Assembly: GCA_963652365.1 (NCBI GenBank)
Contig: CAVJTH010000023.1
Coordinates: 1 to 41,421 of the forward strand
DNA length: 41,421 bases
Direction of reading: 5' to 3'
DNA from: Hallerella sp963652365
GTDB lineage: Bacteria; Fibrobacterota; Fibrobacteria; Fibrobacterales; Fibrobacteraceae
The translations under genes and the position numbers were made by a program. The notes below the pieces were generated by a model. That model ran no database searches and was not told where the DNA came from. It was given only the letters and a program-made list of their open reading frames with translations. Below, in pieces: positions 16,739-23,610 of the stretch; position 1 is the first letter of the stretch; every line of letters starts with the position of its first letter.

Positions 16739-17422
16739 ATGATTGATCTTCTCACCATCCAGTCCAGCACTGCCTACCCGACGCTCATCACGATGGCGTT
16801 CACGCTCCTTCTCGCCTTTGTCTGTTCGACGGCGATAGGCTTTACCTACGAGCATACCTTTCTGGGGCTCTCCTATTCGCGGAACTTTGTCCAGGCGCTT
16901 GTGCTCAGTTCCCTGGTGGCGGCGACCGTGATGCAGGCGATTGGCGACAACGTGGGCCGCGGTCTCGGAATGCTCGGTGCGCTTTCGATCGTTCGCTTTC
17001 GGACGAGCTTCAAGGACCCGCGGGATATCATGTTCCTGTTTGCGGCGCTCGGAGCCGGGATCGGCTGCGGCGTCTTTGCCTGGGGAATCGCTGCCGGCGG
17101 GACTCTCGCGTTTTGCGTCGTCGCGTTCGTGCTTTCCCGGTCGGGGCTTGGAACGAAGAACTTCTTTGACGGGATGCTCCGCTTCGCGATGCCGAACGAA
17201 TCCGAATCCCGCGAAAAGCTCGAAAAGGTGATGCGGGCGAACATCAAGACCTTCGTGCTGATAACGATGCGGGAAATCGACGGTGGCGCGCGCATCGACG
17301 TGGCCTACCAGGTCCGTCTGCGCAAAAAGCGGCCCGCGGGCGACGTGCTCAAGGAGCTGACGGCTGTTCCCGGAATCTCGGACATTCACTTCATGATGCA
17401 GGACGCGACGACGGAAGTCTAG
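16739..17422 (+). CDS. DUF4956 membrane protein
   Basis: 227 residues with four hydrophobic helices in the first 135 residues (TLITMAFTLLLAFVCSTAIG, then segments near 50-65, 95-115 and 118-135), then a soluble ferredoxin-like tail. The conserved loop GRGLGMLGALSIVRFRTSFK and DPRDIMFLF are hallmarks of DUF4956, a family that travels with VTC-domain and CotH-kinase genes. Function is not established; association suggests a membrane subunit for polymer synthesis or passage. It is the first gene of the five-gene operon. The next gene starts 9 nt after its stop, with the SD overlapping the stop. Its own SD (ACGAGG) is poorly spaced. Confidence 0.85.
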   Translation: MIDLLTIQSSTAYPTLITMAFTLLLAFVCSTAIGFTYEHTFLGLSYSRNFVQALVLSSLVAATVMQAIGDNVGRGLGMLGALSIVRFRTSFKDPRDIMFLFAALGAGIGCGVFAWGIAAGGTLAFCVVAFVLSRSGLGTKNFFDGMLRFAMPNESESREKLEKVMRANIKTFVLITMREIDGGARIDVAYQVRLRKKRPAGDVLKELTAVPGISDIHFMMQDATTEV

Positions 17423-17431
17423 GAGAATCGT

Positions 17432-18532
17432 ATGGGATTTTTTAGAAAGTTGGATGAGCTGGCGGACTTGAATTCTTCGCGCTTCCATGCGATCGAATCG
17501 CACAAGATGCTTATCGCGTGGATTCTCGCGGTCGTTTCGATCGTGCTTCTCGGGTATTTCTTTCACGGGCAAAATGTCGTGTTTTCCGGAATTGCGGAAG
17601 CCGCCGAGACGACCATCAGCATGCCGGAAGCGGTCGAGGTGGTAAAGATTCACGTGATTCCGGGCGAGGAAGTGCATCCGGGCGATACGCTCGTGGAACT
17701 GCGCCGGCCGGATCTTGCGCTGCGCATGAACGAGCTGAAAAGACAGCTGGACGTGTCCGAAGGGCGCGGCAACCTGAACTCGGCGGATATCGACCAGAAG
17801 GTGGCGGAAATCCAGTCGGACCTGAACCTGAAGCGCAACACGATTCTTCTCGAAATCGACAAGCTCTCGACGCAGTACGAGCAGAACAGGGCGCTTTCTT
17901 CGAGGCTGAAGAGCATTGCGGGCGAGGTCAAGGCGGACAGCAACAGCGGAATCCTGCTGAGCATCCGCAACCTGAAAAAGGAACTGAAGGTCGCCGAGGC
18001 GAACGCCGCTTCCCAGATAAAGCTCCTCCGCGGCAGCAAGGGACTTGCGAAGATGAGCAGCAAGACCGAAGCGGAAGCCTTGCGTCGTGAAATCGACATG
18101 CTCGAAAAGGAACAGGCGGAGTTGACGATTCTTGCAAAGGAAACCTGGATCGTGGGAACGGTCGAGGTCCGCGACGGAGAAAAGGTTTCGAGTTTCAGCC
18201 CGCTCCTGACGTTGACGCACAAGGCGGTTTCTCTCGTGCGCGGATACATTAACGAGAAAATCTACACGAAAATCCAGGTCGGCGACGAAATCGAAGTGAT
18301 CGGCGGTAGCGGCGAACGGATGGATGGCCAGGTCATCGGAATGTCGAGCCGCATCGTGCCCTTCCCGCTGAGGCTTCTCAAGATGGTGGACATGCCGCTC
18401 TACGGACGCGAAGTGATGATCCGCATTCCCGAAGGCAACTCGCTCTTGCTCGGCGAAAAGGTCTCGATCGCGGAAAAGGTGAAGATTCCCGGCATTCTGA
18501 AGAATTCCGTGCTAGACGAGGGGGCTCCATGA
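17432..18532 (+). CDS. HlyD-type periplasmic adaptor (membrane fusion) protein
   Basis: 366 residues: a short cytoplasmic N terminus, one membrane helix (about 26-45, LIAWILAVVSIVLLGYFF), then a half-lipoyl motif (VVKIHVIPGEEVHPGDTLVE), a long coiled coil (about 95-235) and a second half-motif with a beta-barrel region (TILAKETWIVGTVEVRDGEK). This is the architecture of adaptors that bridge an inner-membrane pump to a TolC-type channel. No ABC, MFS or RND pump is encoded with it, so the DUF4956 protein is the only candidate inner-membrane partner in the operon. Strong SD AGGAGAAT before ATG 17432. Its end overlaps the next gene by 4 bases. Confidence 0.85.
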   Translation: MGFFRKLDELADLNSSRFHAIESHKMLIAWILAVVSIVLLGYFFHGQNVVFSGIAEAAETTISMPEAVEVVKIHVIPGEEVHPGDTLVELRRPDLALRMNELKRQLDVSEGRGNLNSADIDQKVAEIQSDLNLKRNTILLEIDKLSTQYEQNRALSSRLKSIAGEVKADSNSGILLSIRNLKKELKVAEANAASQIKLLRGSKGLAKMSSKTEAEALRREIDMLEKEQAELTILAKETWIVGTVEVRDGEKVSSFSPLLTLTHKAVSLVRGYINEKIYTKIQVGDEIEVIGGSGERMDGQVIGMSSRIVPFPLRLLKMVDMPLYGREVMIRIPEGNSLLLGEKVSIAEKVKIPGILKNSVLDEGAP

Positions 18533-19836
18533 AAACCCTGTTTTGGTGCGGAATCCTTGCGGCGGGTGTCCTTGCCGAACCGCTGACGTGGAACGACCTG
18601 GTCGCTTCGATCGACAAGGATCCGGTCTTGCAGGCTTCCCAGAGGAAGCTCACGGCGATCGGCGAACGTTCGGGGACAAAGCTCTGGAACGACCTGGAAC
18701 TGGAATATTCGCTGGACGGGTTCGGCTTTCTGGAACATGACTTCGAACTGAAGATCAAGCCCAAGGCCTTTGGCGAGGGATCCGCGTCGGATGCCTACAT
18801 GCGCAGCCAGTCGGAATACCAGAGACTGCATCTTGCGGAGGAGCGTTCCGCGATTCTATACGAACGCTACGAACACGCGCTCCGCTACGTGAAGCGCTTG
18901 CAAATCCAGCAGATTCACCGCGAACTTGCGCAGGTCGCCGCGGACCGGATCGAAGTTCTCCAGGCGCTGAGCGGAACGGAGACGTTCCGGTTGCAGGACC
19001 TGGTGACCGCTATCGAGGAACGGGCGAACCTTTCCGCAAAGATGATTGCGGATTCCAATGCGCTGAAGGATTCCCGGCTCAAGCTGCTTTCCTGGGCGCC
19101 GGAGTTCGATTCCGTATCGCTCGACACGAGCTTTCTCCCGACGATCGAGGAGATCAAGGCGATTCTCGAAAACATCTCGCGGGATGCGGAAAGTTTTAGC
19201 GAGGTGGCAATCGCCAAGGCCAAGTGGCAATTGAGCGAAAGGCGCGCCGAGCAGGATGCCGCCTCCGACAGGAACTACATTTCCAAGATTGGCATCGGCT
19301 ACAAGTATGTCCATGCGAAATACAAGTATAAATGGGTGACGACGGAATGCAAGGGTTCGAGCTGCACGGAAGAGTGGCAGCTCAAGCGCTCCGACGATGA
19401 CCGCCGCACACAGGACAAGTTTTACGCATCGGTCGCGTTCCGGCTGCCGTTCTTTTCGGACGGGGCTTCGTCTGGGTTGAAACGGCAAATCGACGTTCTG
19501 GAAGACGAGCGCGATTACCAGGCAAAGAAGCGCGACATGCAGCAGAAAGTGGAACGCCGTCGCGAAGAGATCATGGGGCTGATTGCGCAGCGCGATGTGC
19601 AGAGCAAGTTCGTGGAGCAGGTCGATCAGGGGGCGCTCTTCGAGGACTTTGCGAACAAGGCGGGAAACGACCCGATCCTTCTCTTGCGCTCCCGCGAAGT
19701 CTCGCTCGAAAGCCGCCTGAAAATCGCCCAGCTCGATGCGGATATCTTTACCGTCTATCTGACCCTGCTCTATGAAACGGGCGTGCTTGCGCGGACCGAC
19801 GTGACAAACCATCTCAAGGCGGGGTCTGGAAAATGA
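18529..19836 (+). CDS. TolC-like outer-membrane channel protein
   Basis: 435 residues with signal peptide MKTLFWCGILAAGVLA. The mature chain is largely long amphipathic helices (for example 100-165 and 300-380) interrupted by beta-strand segments with aromatic residues (YISKIGIGYKYVHAKYKYKW; FYASVAFRLPFF), the two-repeat layout of TolC/OEP proteins. A loop between strands carries ECKGSSC, a possible disulfide. Sequence similarity to TolC is weak, so the call rests on architecture and on the HlyD gene immediately upstream. Overlaps both neighbours by 4 bases (ATGA), indicating strict co-translation. Confidence 0.7.
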   Translation: MKTLFWCGILAAGVLAEPLTWNDLVASIDKDPVLQASQRKLTAIGERSGTKLWNDLELEYSLDGFGFLEHDFELKIKPKAFGEGSASDAYMRSQSEYQRLHLAEERSAILYERYEHALRYVKRLQIQQIHRELAQVAADRIEVLQALSGTETFRLQDLVTAIEERANLSAKMIADSNALKDSRLKLLSWAPEFDSVSLDTSFLPTIEEIKAILENISRDAESFSEVAIAKAKWQLSERRAEQDAASDRNYISKIGIGYKYVHAKYKYKWVTTECKGSSCTEEWQLKRSDDDRRTQDKFYASVAFRLPFFSDGASSGLKRQIDVLEDERDYQAKKRDMQQKVERRREEIMGLIAQRDVQSKFVEQVDQGALFEDFANKAGNDPILLLRSREVSLESRLKIAQLDADIFTVYLTLLYETGVLARTDVTNHLKAGSGK

Positions 19837-20675
19837 GCGAGGCGCGCGGATTCAGCTTGCTGGAACGGTTTGAACTCAAGTATCACATCCCCGTTTCCCT
19901 TGCGGATGAAATCGGCGCGTTTCTTCGGCCGTACTGCGAAGAGGACTATTATTCGAAGGTCACGCCCGGCGGATTCTACTGGATTACGAACCTGTATCTG
20001 GATTCTCCGCGCTGGACATTCCTGAGCTGGAAAAAGGCGGGACGCCTCGACCGGTTCAACATGCGCGTTCGGGCATACGGCGAACATCCCGAACAGGAAG
20101 GCACGTTCCATTTCGAAGTCAAGCGCAAGGTGGCGAATATCGGCTACAAGAGCCGCGGAACCATCAAGGGCGTAAATCCTTCGTTTGTGTGGAATCATCC
20201 GGAATCCGAATGGCCCTGCAAGACCGACAAGGACAGAAAGTACATTCGGGACTTTATCGGCAAGACCTTGACGTATAACGCCCATCCGAGACTTCTCACC
20301 CAATACAGGCGGCGCGCCTGGTTCGGACTTCGCGAAGAATATTCCCGGGTGACGATCGATACGGGAATGCGGTTTCGGGAAGAGAACGGCTTTGACTATA
20401 CGGTCCGACCGGAAGAGATGAGCTCGACGGGACTTCCCCGGTTTTTCCAGCGCGACTGCAACGCGGTGCTGGAACTGAAATGTCCCGCGCTCCAGGTTCC
20501 GTTCTGGATGCTTGACCTGATTCATCGTTTTAACTTGAAGCACGGAGCGTTTTCCAAGTTTGGAAACGCCGCGGCCGAATGGAAGCGCATCTACGAAAAC
20601 CCGCGCGATTTTCGGGATGCCCGGTTCCCCTATCTGGCTGGAAATTTTGATGATACCAAGGAGGTTTTCGCATGA
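19833..20675 (+). CDS. VTC-domain protein, probable polyphosphate polymerase
   Basis: 280 residues of a single VTC (CYTH-like) domain. In yeast Vtc4 this fold makes polyphosphate from ATP inside a tunnel lined with basic residues. The tunnel residues are recognisable: Lys16 (FELKYH), Arg78 and Arg80 (MRVRAYG), Glu95/Lys97 (FEVKRK), Arg172 (SRVTID), Glu214/Lys216 (LELKCP) and Lys242 (FSKFG), plus NLYLDSP at 53-59. All expected charged positions are kept, so an active enzyme is likely; the product could be polyphosphate or another polyanion. There is no membrane segment, so it must act in the cytoplasm with a membrane partner, presumably DUF4956. 4-base overlaps with both neighbours. Confidence 0.88.
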   Translation: MSEARGFSLLERFELKYHIPVSLADEIGAFLRPYCEEDYYSKVTPGGFYWITNLYLDSPRWTFLSWKKAGRLDRFNMRVRAYGEHPEQEGTFHFEVKRKVANIGYKSRGTIKGVNPSFVWNHPESEWPCKTDKDRKYIRDFIGKTLTYNAHPRLLTQYRRRAWFGLREEYSRVTIDTGMRFREENGFDYTVRPEEMSSTGLPRFFQRDCNAVLELKCPALQVPFWMLDLIHRFNLKHGAFSKFGNAAAEWKRIYENPRDFRDARFPYLAGNFDDTKEVFA

Positions 20676-22216
20676 AAAGGATTTTGCCCTTTCTCGTCTG
20701 TCCGCTAGCGCTTTCGCTTTTCGCCTGTTCGGATTCGAGCAGCGGAAAGTCCCGTTCCGTTTCCTACGCGACGATGACGTGTACCGAGCTGATGTATCAT
20801 CCGCTAAACGGATGGCCCGAATTTGTCGAGCTGAAGCTCACGGGAAAGTCGCTCGAAAGCATGTCGGCGGTCAATCTGCGCCTTGACGGCGCCGTGGAAT
20901 TCACGTTTCCCGACGAACCGCTCGCCGAGAACGAAATCATCGTGGTGACGAACGACAAGTTCCTGTTCCAGACAAGGTATCCGGATTTTTCCGGGCGCCT
21001 TTTCCAGTGGGATTCCGGGTTCAAGCTTTCCAATTCCGGCGACGTGCTGGAAATCAAGCTGGACGGTCCGGGAGATTGTGACGCGCGCTTCGACAACAAT
21101 CCTCCCTGGCCAAGCCTCGCCGACGGCAAGGGAAGTTCGCTGGTCTATATCGGAGGAAATTCCGCCTACGCGAGTTCCTGGGCGGCGAGCAAGACGCAAA
21201 ACGGAAATCCCGGTTCGGAAGACGATCCTTACTATGCGCTCTCGTCGGTTCGCATCAACGAAATCATGCCTTATCACGAAGGCTCCGAATCCTGGATCGA
21301 GTTTTACAATGCCGCTTCGAGCGATGCGGATATCGGCGGCTGGAAAATTGTCCGGGCCGATGCCGAAGACAGCGTTCGTTACGTGCCGAGTGGATCGACT
21401 GTCCCTGCGAACGGCTTTCTCGTGTTGAAGACGCTGCTTACGGAAAGTGGCGAAGAATCCGAGGTCTCCTTTGTCGCCCGCGGCGAAGCGGTCTATTTGC
21501 GCGAAGTGGCAGGTGGTGCCTTGACCGGCGTCGAATCGAGTCTCGAATTCTCGGCGGTTCCGAGCGGAAAGTCTGCGGGAGTCATCGCCCTTTCGGATTC
21601 CACGACGGAACAGGGAACGCTTCTCGAACCGACTCCGGGCGAAGAAAATTCCAATGTCCTGCTCGGTCCTGTATTCATCAGCGAGGTCTATTACAATCCT
21701 CCGGATGGCGACGTGGAATTTCTCGAAATCGTCAACAAGGGCGATTCCGCCGTTTCGCTTCGGGTGAATCTGGATTCCAAGGTGCTCGGCTGGAAGATTG
21801 CGGGAATCGGCTTCGAATGGGCGGATTCGGCGACTCTCGCTCCGGGTGAATTCGCGTTGCTCGTTCCGAACGTCTATACGGCGGCTGACGGCAACACGAG
21901 CCTTTCGATTACGGTGGACGAATTCCGCGCGAAATGGGGAATTTCTGACAGCGTCCAGATTTTCCAGTATCCGGGAAAGCTTTCGAACCGCGGGGAGAAA
22001 ATTTCCGTCGAGGAACCGGCCGCTCTCGCGATGACGCTCGCATCGGATACGCTTCGCACGTTCTACCGTGTTTCGGACGCCATCCTGTATTCCGATGACG
22101 GTCTTTGGCCCGAAGAGGCGGACGGTGACGGCTATAGCCTGAACCGTGTCGATTTCGAAATTTCCGGACACGAGCCTTCGAACTGGACCGCGGCCCAGCC
22201 GACGCCTGGCTTCTGA
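20672..22216 (+). CDS. Lipoprotein with three lamin-tail-like (LTD) domains
   Basis: 514 residues. Lipoprotein signal with lipobox LFAC (Cys19), then three immunoglobulin-like LTD repeats at about 35-165, 190-320 and 330-490, opening with CTELMYHPLNGWPEFVELKL, VRINEIMPYHEGSESWIEFY and FISEVYYNPPDGDVEFLEIV. LTD domains are common in surface proteins and are often fused to CotH kinases. Here the kinase half is absent, while its usual genomic partners VTC and DUF4956 are present. It probably sits on the outer membrane and binds or presents the product. Last gene of the operon; overlaps the VTC gene by 4 bases (GCATGA). No clear terminator follows. Confidence 0.8.
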   Translation: MKRILPFLVCPLALSLFACSDSSSGKSRSVSYATMTCTELMYHPLNGWPEFVELKLTGKSLESMSAVNLRLDGAVEFTFPDEPLAENEIIVVTNDKFLFQTRYPDFSGRLFQWDSGFKLSNSGDVLEIKLDGPGDCDARFDNNPPWPSLADGKGSSLVYIGGNSAYASSWAASKTQNGNPGSEDDPYYALSSVRINEIMPYHEGSESWIEFYNAASSDADIGGWKIVRADAEDSVRYVPSGSTVPANGFLVLKTLLTESGEESEVSFVARGEAVYLREVAGGALTGVESSLEFSAVPSGKSAGVIALSDSTTEQGTLLEPTPGEENSNVLLGPVFISEVYYNPPDGDVEFLEIVNKGDSAVSLRVNLDSKVLGWKIAGIGFEWADSATLAPGEFALLVPNVYTAADGNTSLSITVDEFRAKWGISDSVQIFQYPGKLSNRGEKISVEEPAALAMTLASDTLRTFYRVSDAILYSDDGLWPEEADGDGYSLNRVDFEISGHEPSNWTAAQPTPGF

Positions 22217-22265
22217 GGTTGCTGTGCAGAGCCTAGTTCAGAGAGCTTAGGTAGGAGATCTTGGA

Positions 22266-22294
22266 GCTTGGAAATCGCCAAGCGACCTGCTTGG
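22266..22294. other. Three-part alternating hairpin
   Basis: GCTTGG (22266-22271), CCAAGC (22278-22283) and GCTTGG (22289-22294). The central strand can pair with either side (loops of 6 and 5), giving two mutually exclusive hairpins just downstream of the VTC operon. No T tract follows, so it is not a standard terminator. Confidence 0.4.
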
Positions 22295-22324
22295 CCTTCC
22301 CGGCGTGGGGCTTGTTCAGAGCTT

Positions 22325-22451
22325 AGTAGAGAGTGCTTAGAACTTAGAAATCCCAGCGAACTTTTCACGCTAGAACCTAAACGTTCGCAGAACTCCACAC
22401 TCAACTCTTCACACTCAACTCTCAACAAAGTTCTCAGCTCTAAGTTCTGAC
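22325..22451 (-). repeat. Dispersed 127-bp repeat, left copy (inverted relative to 41295-41421)
   Basis: The reverse complement of this stretch matches 41295-41421 at 124 of 127 positions with no gaps. It starts (minus strand) GTCAGAACTTAGAGCTGAG and contains TTGAGTGTGAAGAG and the hairpin GCGAAC ... GTTCGC. It fills most of the gap between the LTD gene and pyrC. It has no open frame of note. The flank 22225-22255 carries further TTCAGAG/CTTAG words of the same type. Confidence 0.9.
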
Positions 22452-22488
22452 TACCACTCTCGACAAAGTTTCTCCCGTCAATATTTCC

Positions 22489-22501
22489 TAGATTGCGTTC
22501 C
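22489..22501 (+). promoter_or_regulatory. TAnnTT-type promoter box of pyrC
   Basis: TAGATTGC (22489-22496), then GTTCC and the pyrC ATG at 22502. No SD is present; the spacing suggests a leaderless mRNA. Confidence 0.4.
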
Positions 22502-23506
22502 ATGAAAACACTTGAACTGCCTATGCCCGACGATTTCCATGTGCACTTGCGTCAGGGGGACTTGCTAAAAGGCTATGCAAGGACCGTTGCGCGTGAATTC
22601 GGAAGGATCCTGGTGATGCCGAATACCGTCCCGCCGATTTCGAGTGCCGAGGCGGTCGAGAACTATCGCAAGGAAATTCAAGGCGCGGCACCGGGACTCG
22701 GGCTTTTGATGACGTTCAAGCTGAACGCGAAATATTCGCCGAAGGACCTGGAGCGGATGAAGCTTGCCGGTGCGGTCGCGGGAAAGTATTATCCGGCGGG
22801 AGTCACCACGAACAGCGAAGATGGCGTATCGGATTTCGAATCCATCCTTCCGGTCGTTTCGGAAATGGAAAGGCTCGGACTTGTCCTCTGTGTCCATGGA
22901 GAAGAACCGGACGCTTTCTGCCTTGACCGCGAACGGGAGTTTATTCGTCGCGTGGAATATCTGGCGAAGGAGTTTCCCCGTCTGAAGATTGTCTTCGAAC
23001 ATCTTTCGACGCGCGCGGCGGTGGATGCCGTTCTCCGCTTGCCGAAAAATGTCGCGGCGACGATTACCGTGCACCATTTGCTGCACACGCTCGACGATGT
23101 GGTCGGCGGATCGCTTTTGCCGCATCACTTTTGCAAGCCGCTTCCGAAACGCCCCGAAGATCGCGAGGCGCTCCGGAACGCCGCGTTCAGCGGAAACCCG
23201 AAGTTCTTTTTCGGCTCGGATTCCGCACCGCACGAAAAGGGCAAGAAGGAAGGCCCCTGTGGCGCGGCAGGCGTGTATTCGGCTCCGGTCGCGCTTCCGC
23301 TTCTGATCGAAATTTTCGAACGCTCGGGCCATTTGGAAAGGCTCGCCGATTTTGTCGCGGGATTCGGAGCGGACTTCTATGGGATTCCGCGGGCGAAAAC
23401 GCGCTGCCTCTTTGCCGAAAAACCGTGGACCGTTCCCGAATCGGTCGATGGAGCCGTTCCGCTTTTTGCCGGAAAAACGCTAAAATGGCAAAGAATCGAA
23501 GCCTAG
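22502..23506 (+). CDS. pyrC: Dihydroorotase (class II, PyrC)
   Basis: 334 residues; a zinc enzyme that cyclises carbamoyl-aspartate to dihydroorotate in pyrimidine synthesis. Metal ligands are all visible: His13 and His15 (DDFHVHLR), carbamylated Lys95 (GKYYPAG), His132 (CVHGE), His167 (FEHLS) and Asp240 (GSDSAPH). Length matches the short E. coli-type PyrC. A TTG at 22493 is in frame but the ATG at 22502 is the natural start of MKTLELPMPDDF. No SD; a TAGATTGC box lies 5 nt before it. No other pyrimidine genes are nearby. Confidence 0.96.
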   Translation: MKTLELPMPDDFHVHLRQGDLLKGYARTVAREFGRILVMPNTVPPISSAEAVENYRKEIQGAAPGLGLLMTFKLNAKYSPKDLERMKLAGAVAGKYYPAGVTTNSEDGVSDFESILPVVSEMERLGLVLCVHGEEPDAFCLDREREFIRRVEYLAKEFPRLKIVFEHLSTRAAVDAVLRLPKNVAATITVHHLLHTLDDVVGGSLLPHHFCKPLPKRPEDREALRNAAFSGNPKFFFGSDSAPHEKGKKEGPCGAAGVYSAPVALPLLIEIFERSGHLERLADFVAGFGADFYGIPRAKTRCLFAEKPWTVPESVDGAVPLFAGKTLKWQRIEA

Positions 23507-23571
23507 AGGGTCCGTTGAAAATTTTGCAATTAACAAAACTTTACATTTTGCCGATGGAAGCCTTAAAAAGG

Positions 23572-23579
23572 TAAATTTA
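23572..23579 (+). promoter_or_regulatory. Promoter box of the GH5 gene
   Basis: TAAATTTA, 31 nt before the ATG at 23611, with SD TGAGG (23599-23603) in the leader. Confidence 0.35.
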
Positions 23580-23610
23580 GGGCACTCCACTTTTTAAATG
23601 AGGTTTCTGC

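Noticed and set aside
16718..18220. A 500-codon open frame on the minus strand opposite the DUF4956 and HlyD genes
   Set aside because: It is a shadow of GC-rich codons; the protein is a low-complexity R/H/D-rich sequence with no start context, and the plus strand shows clear protein families.
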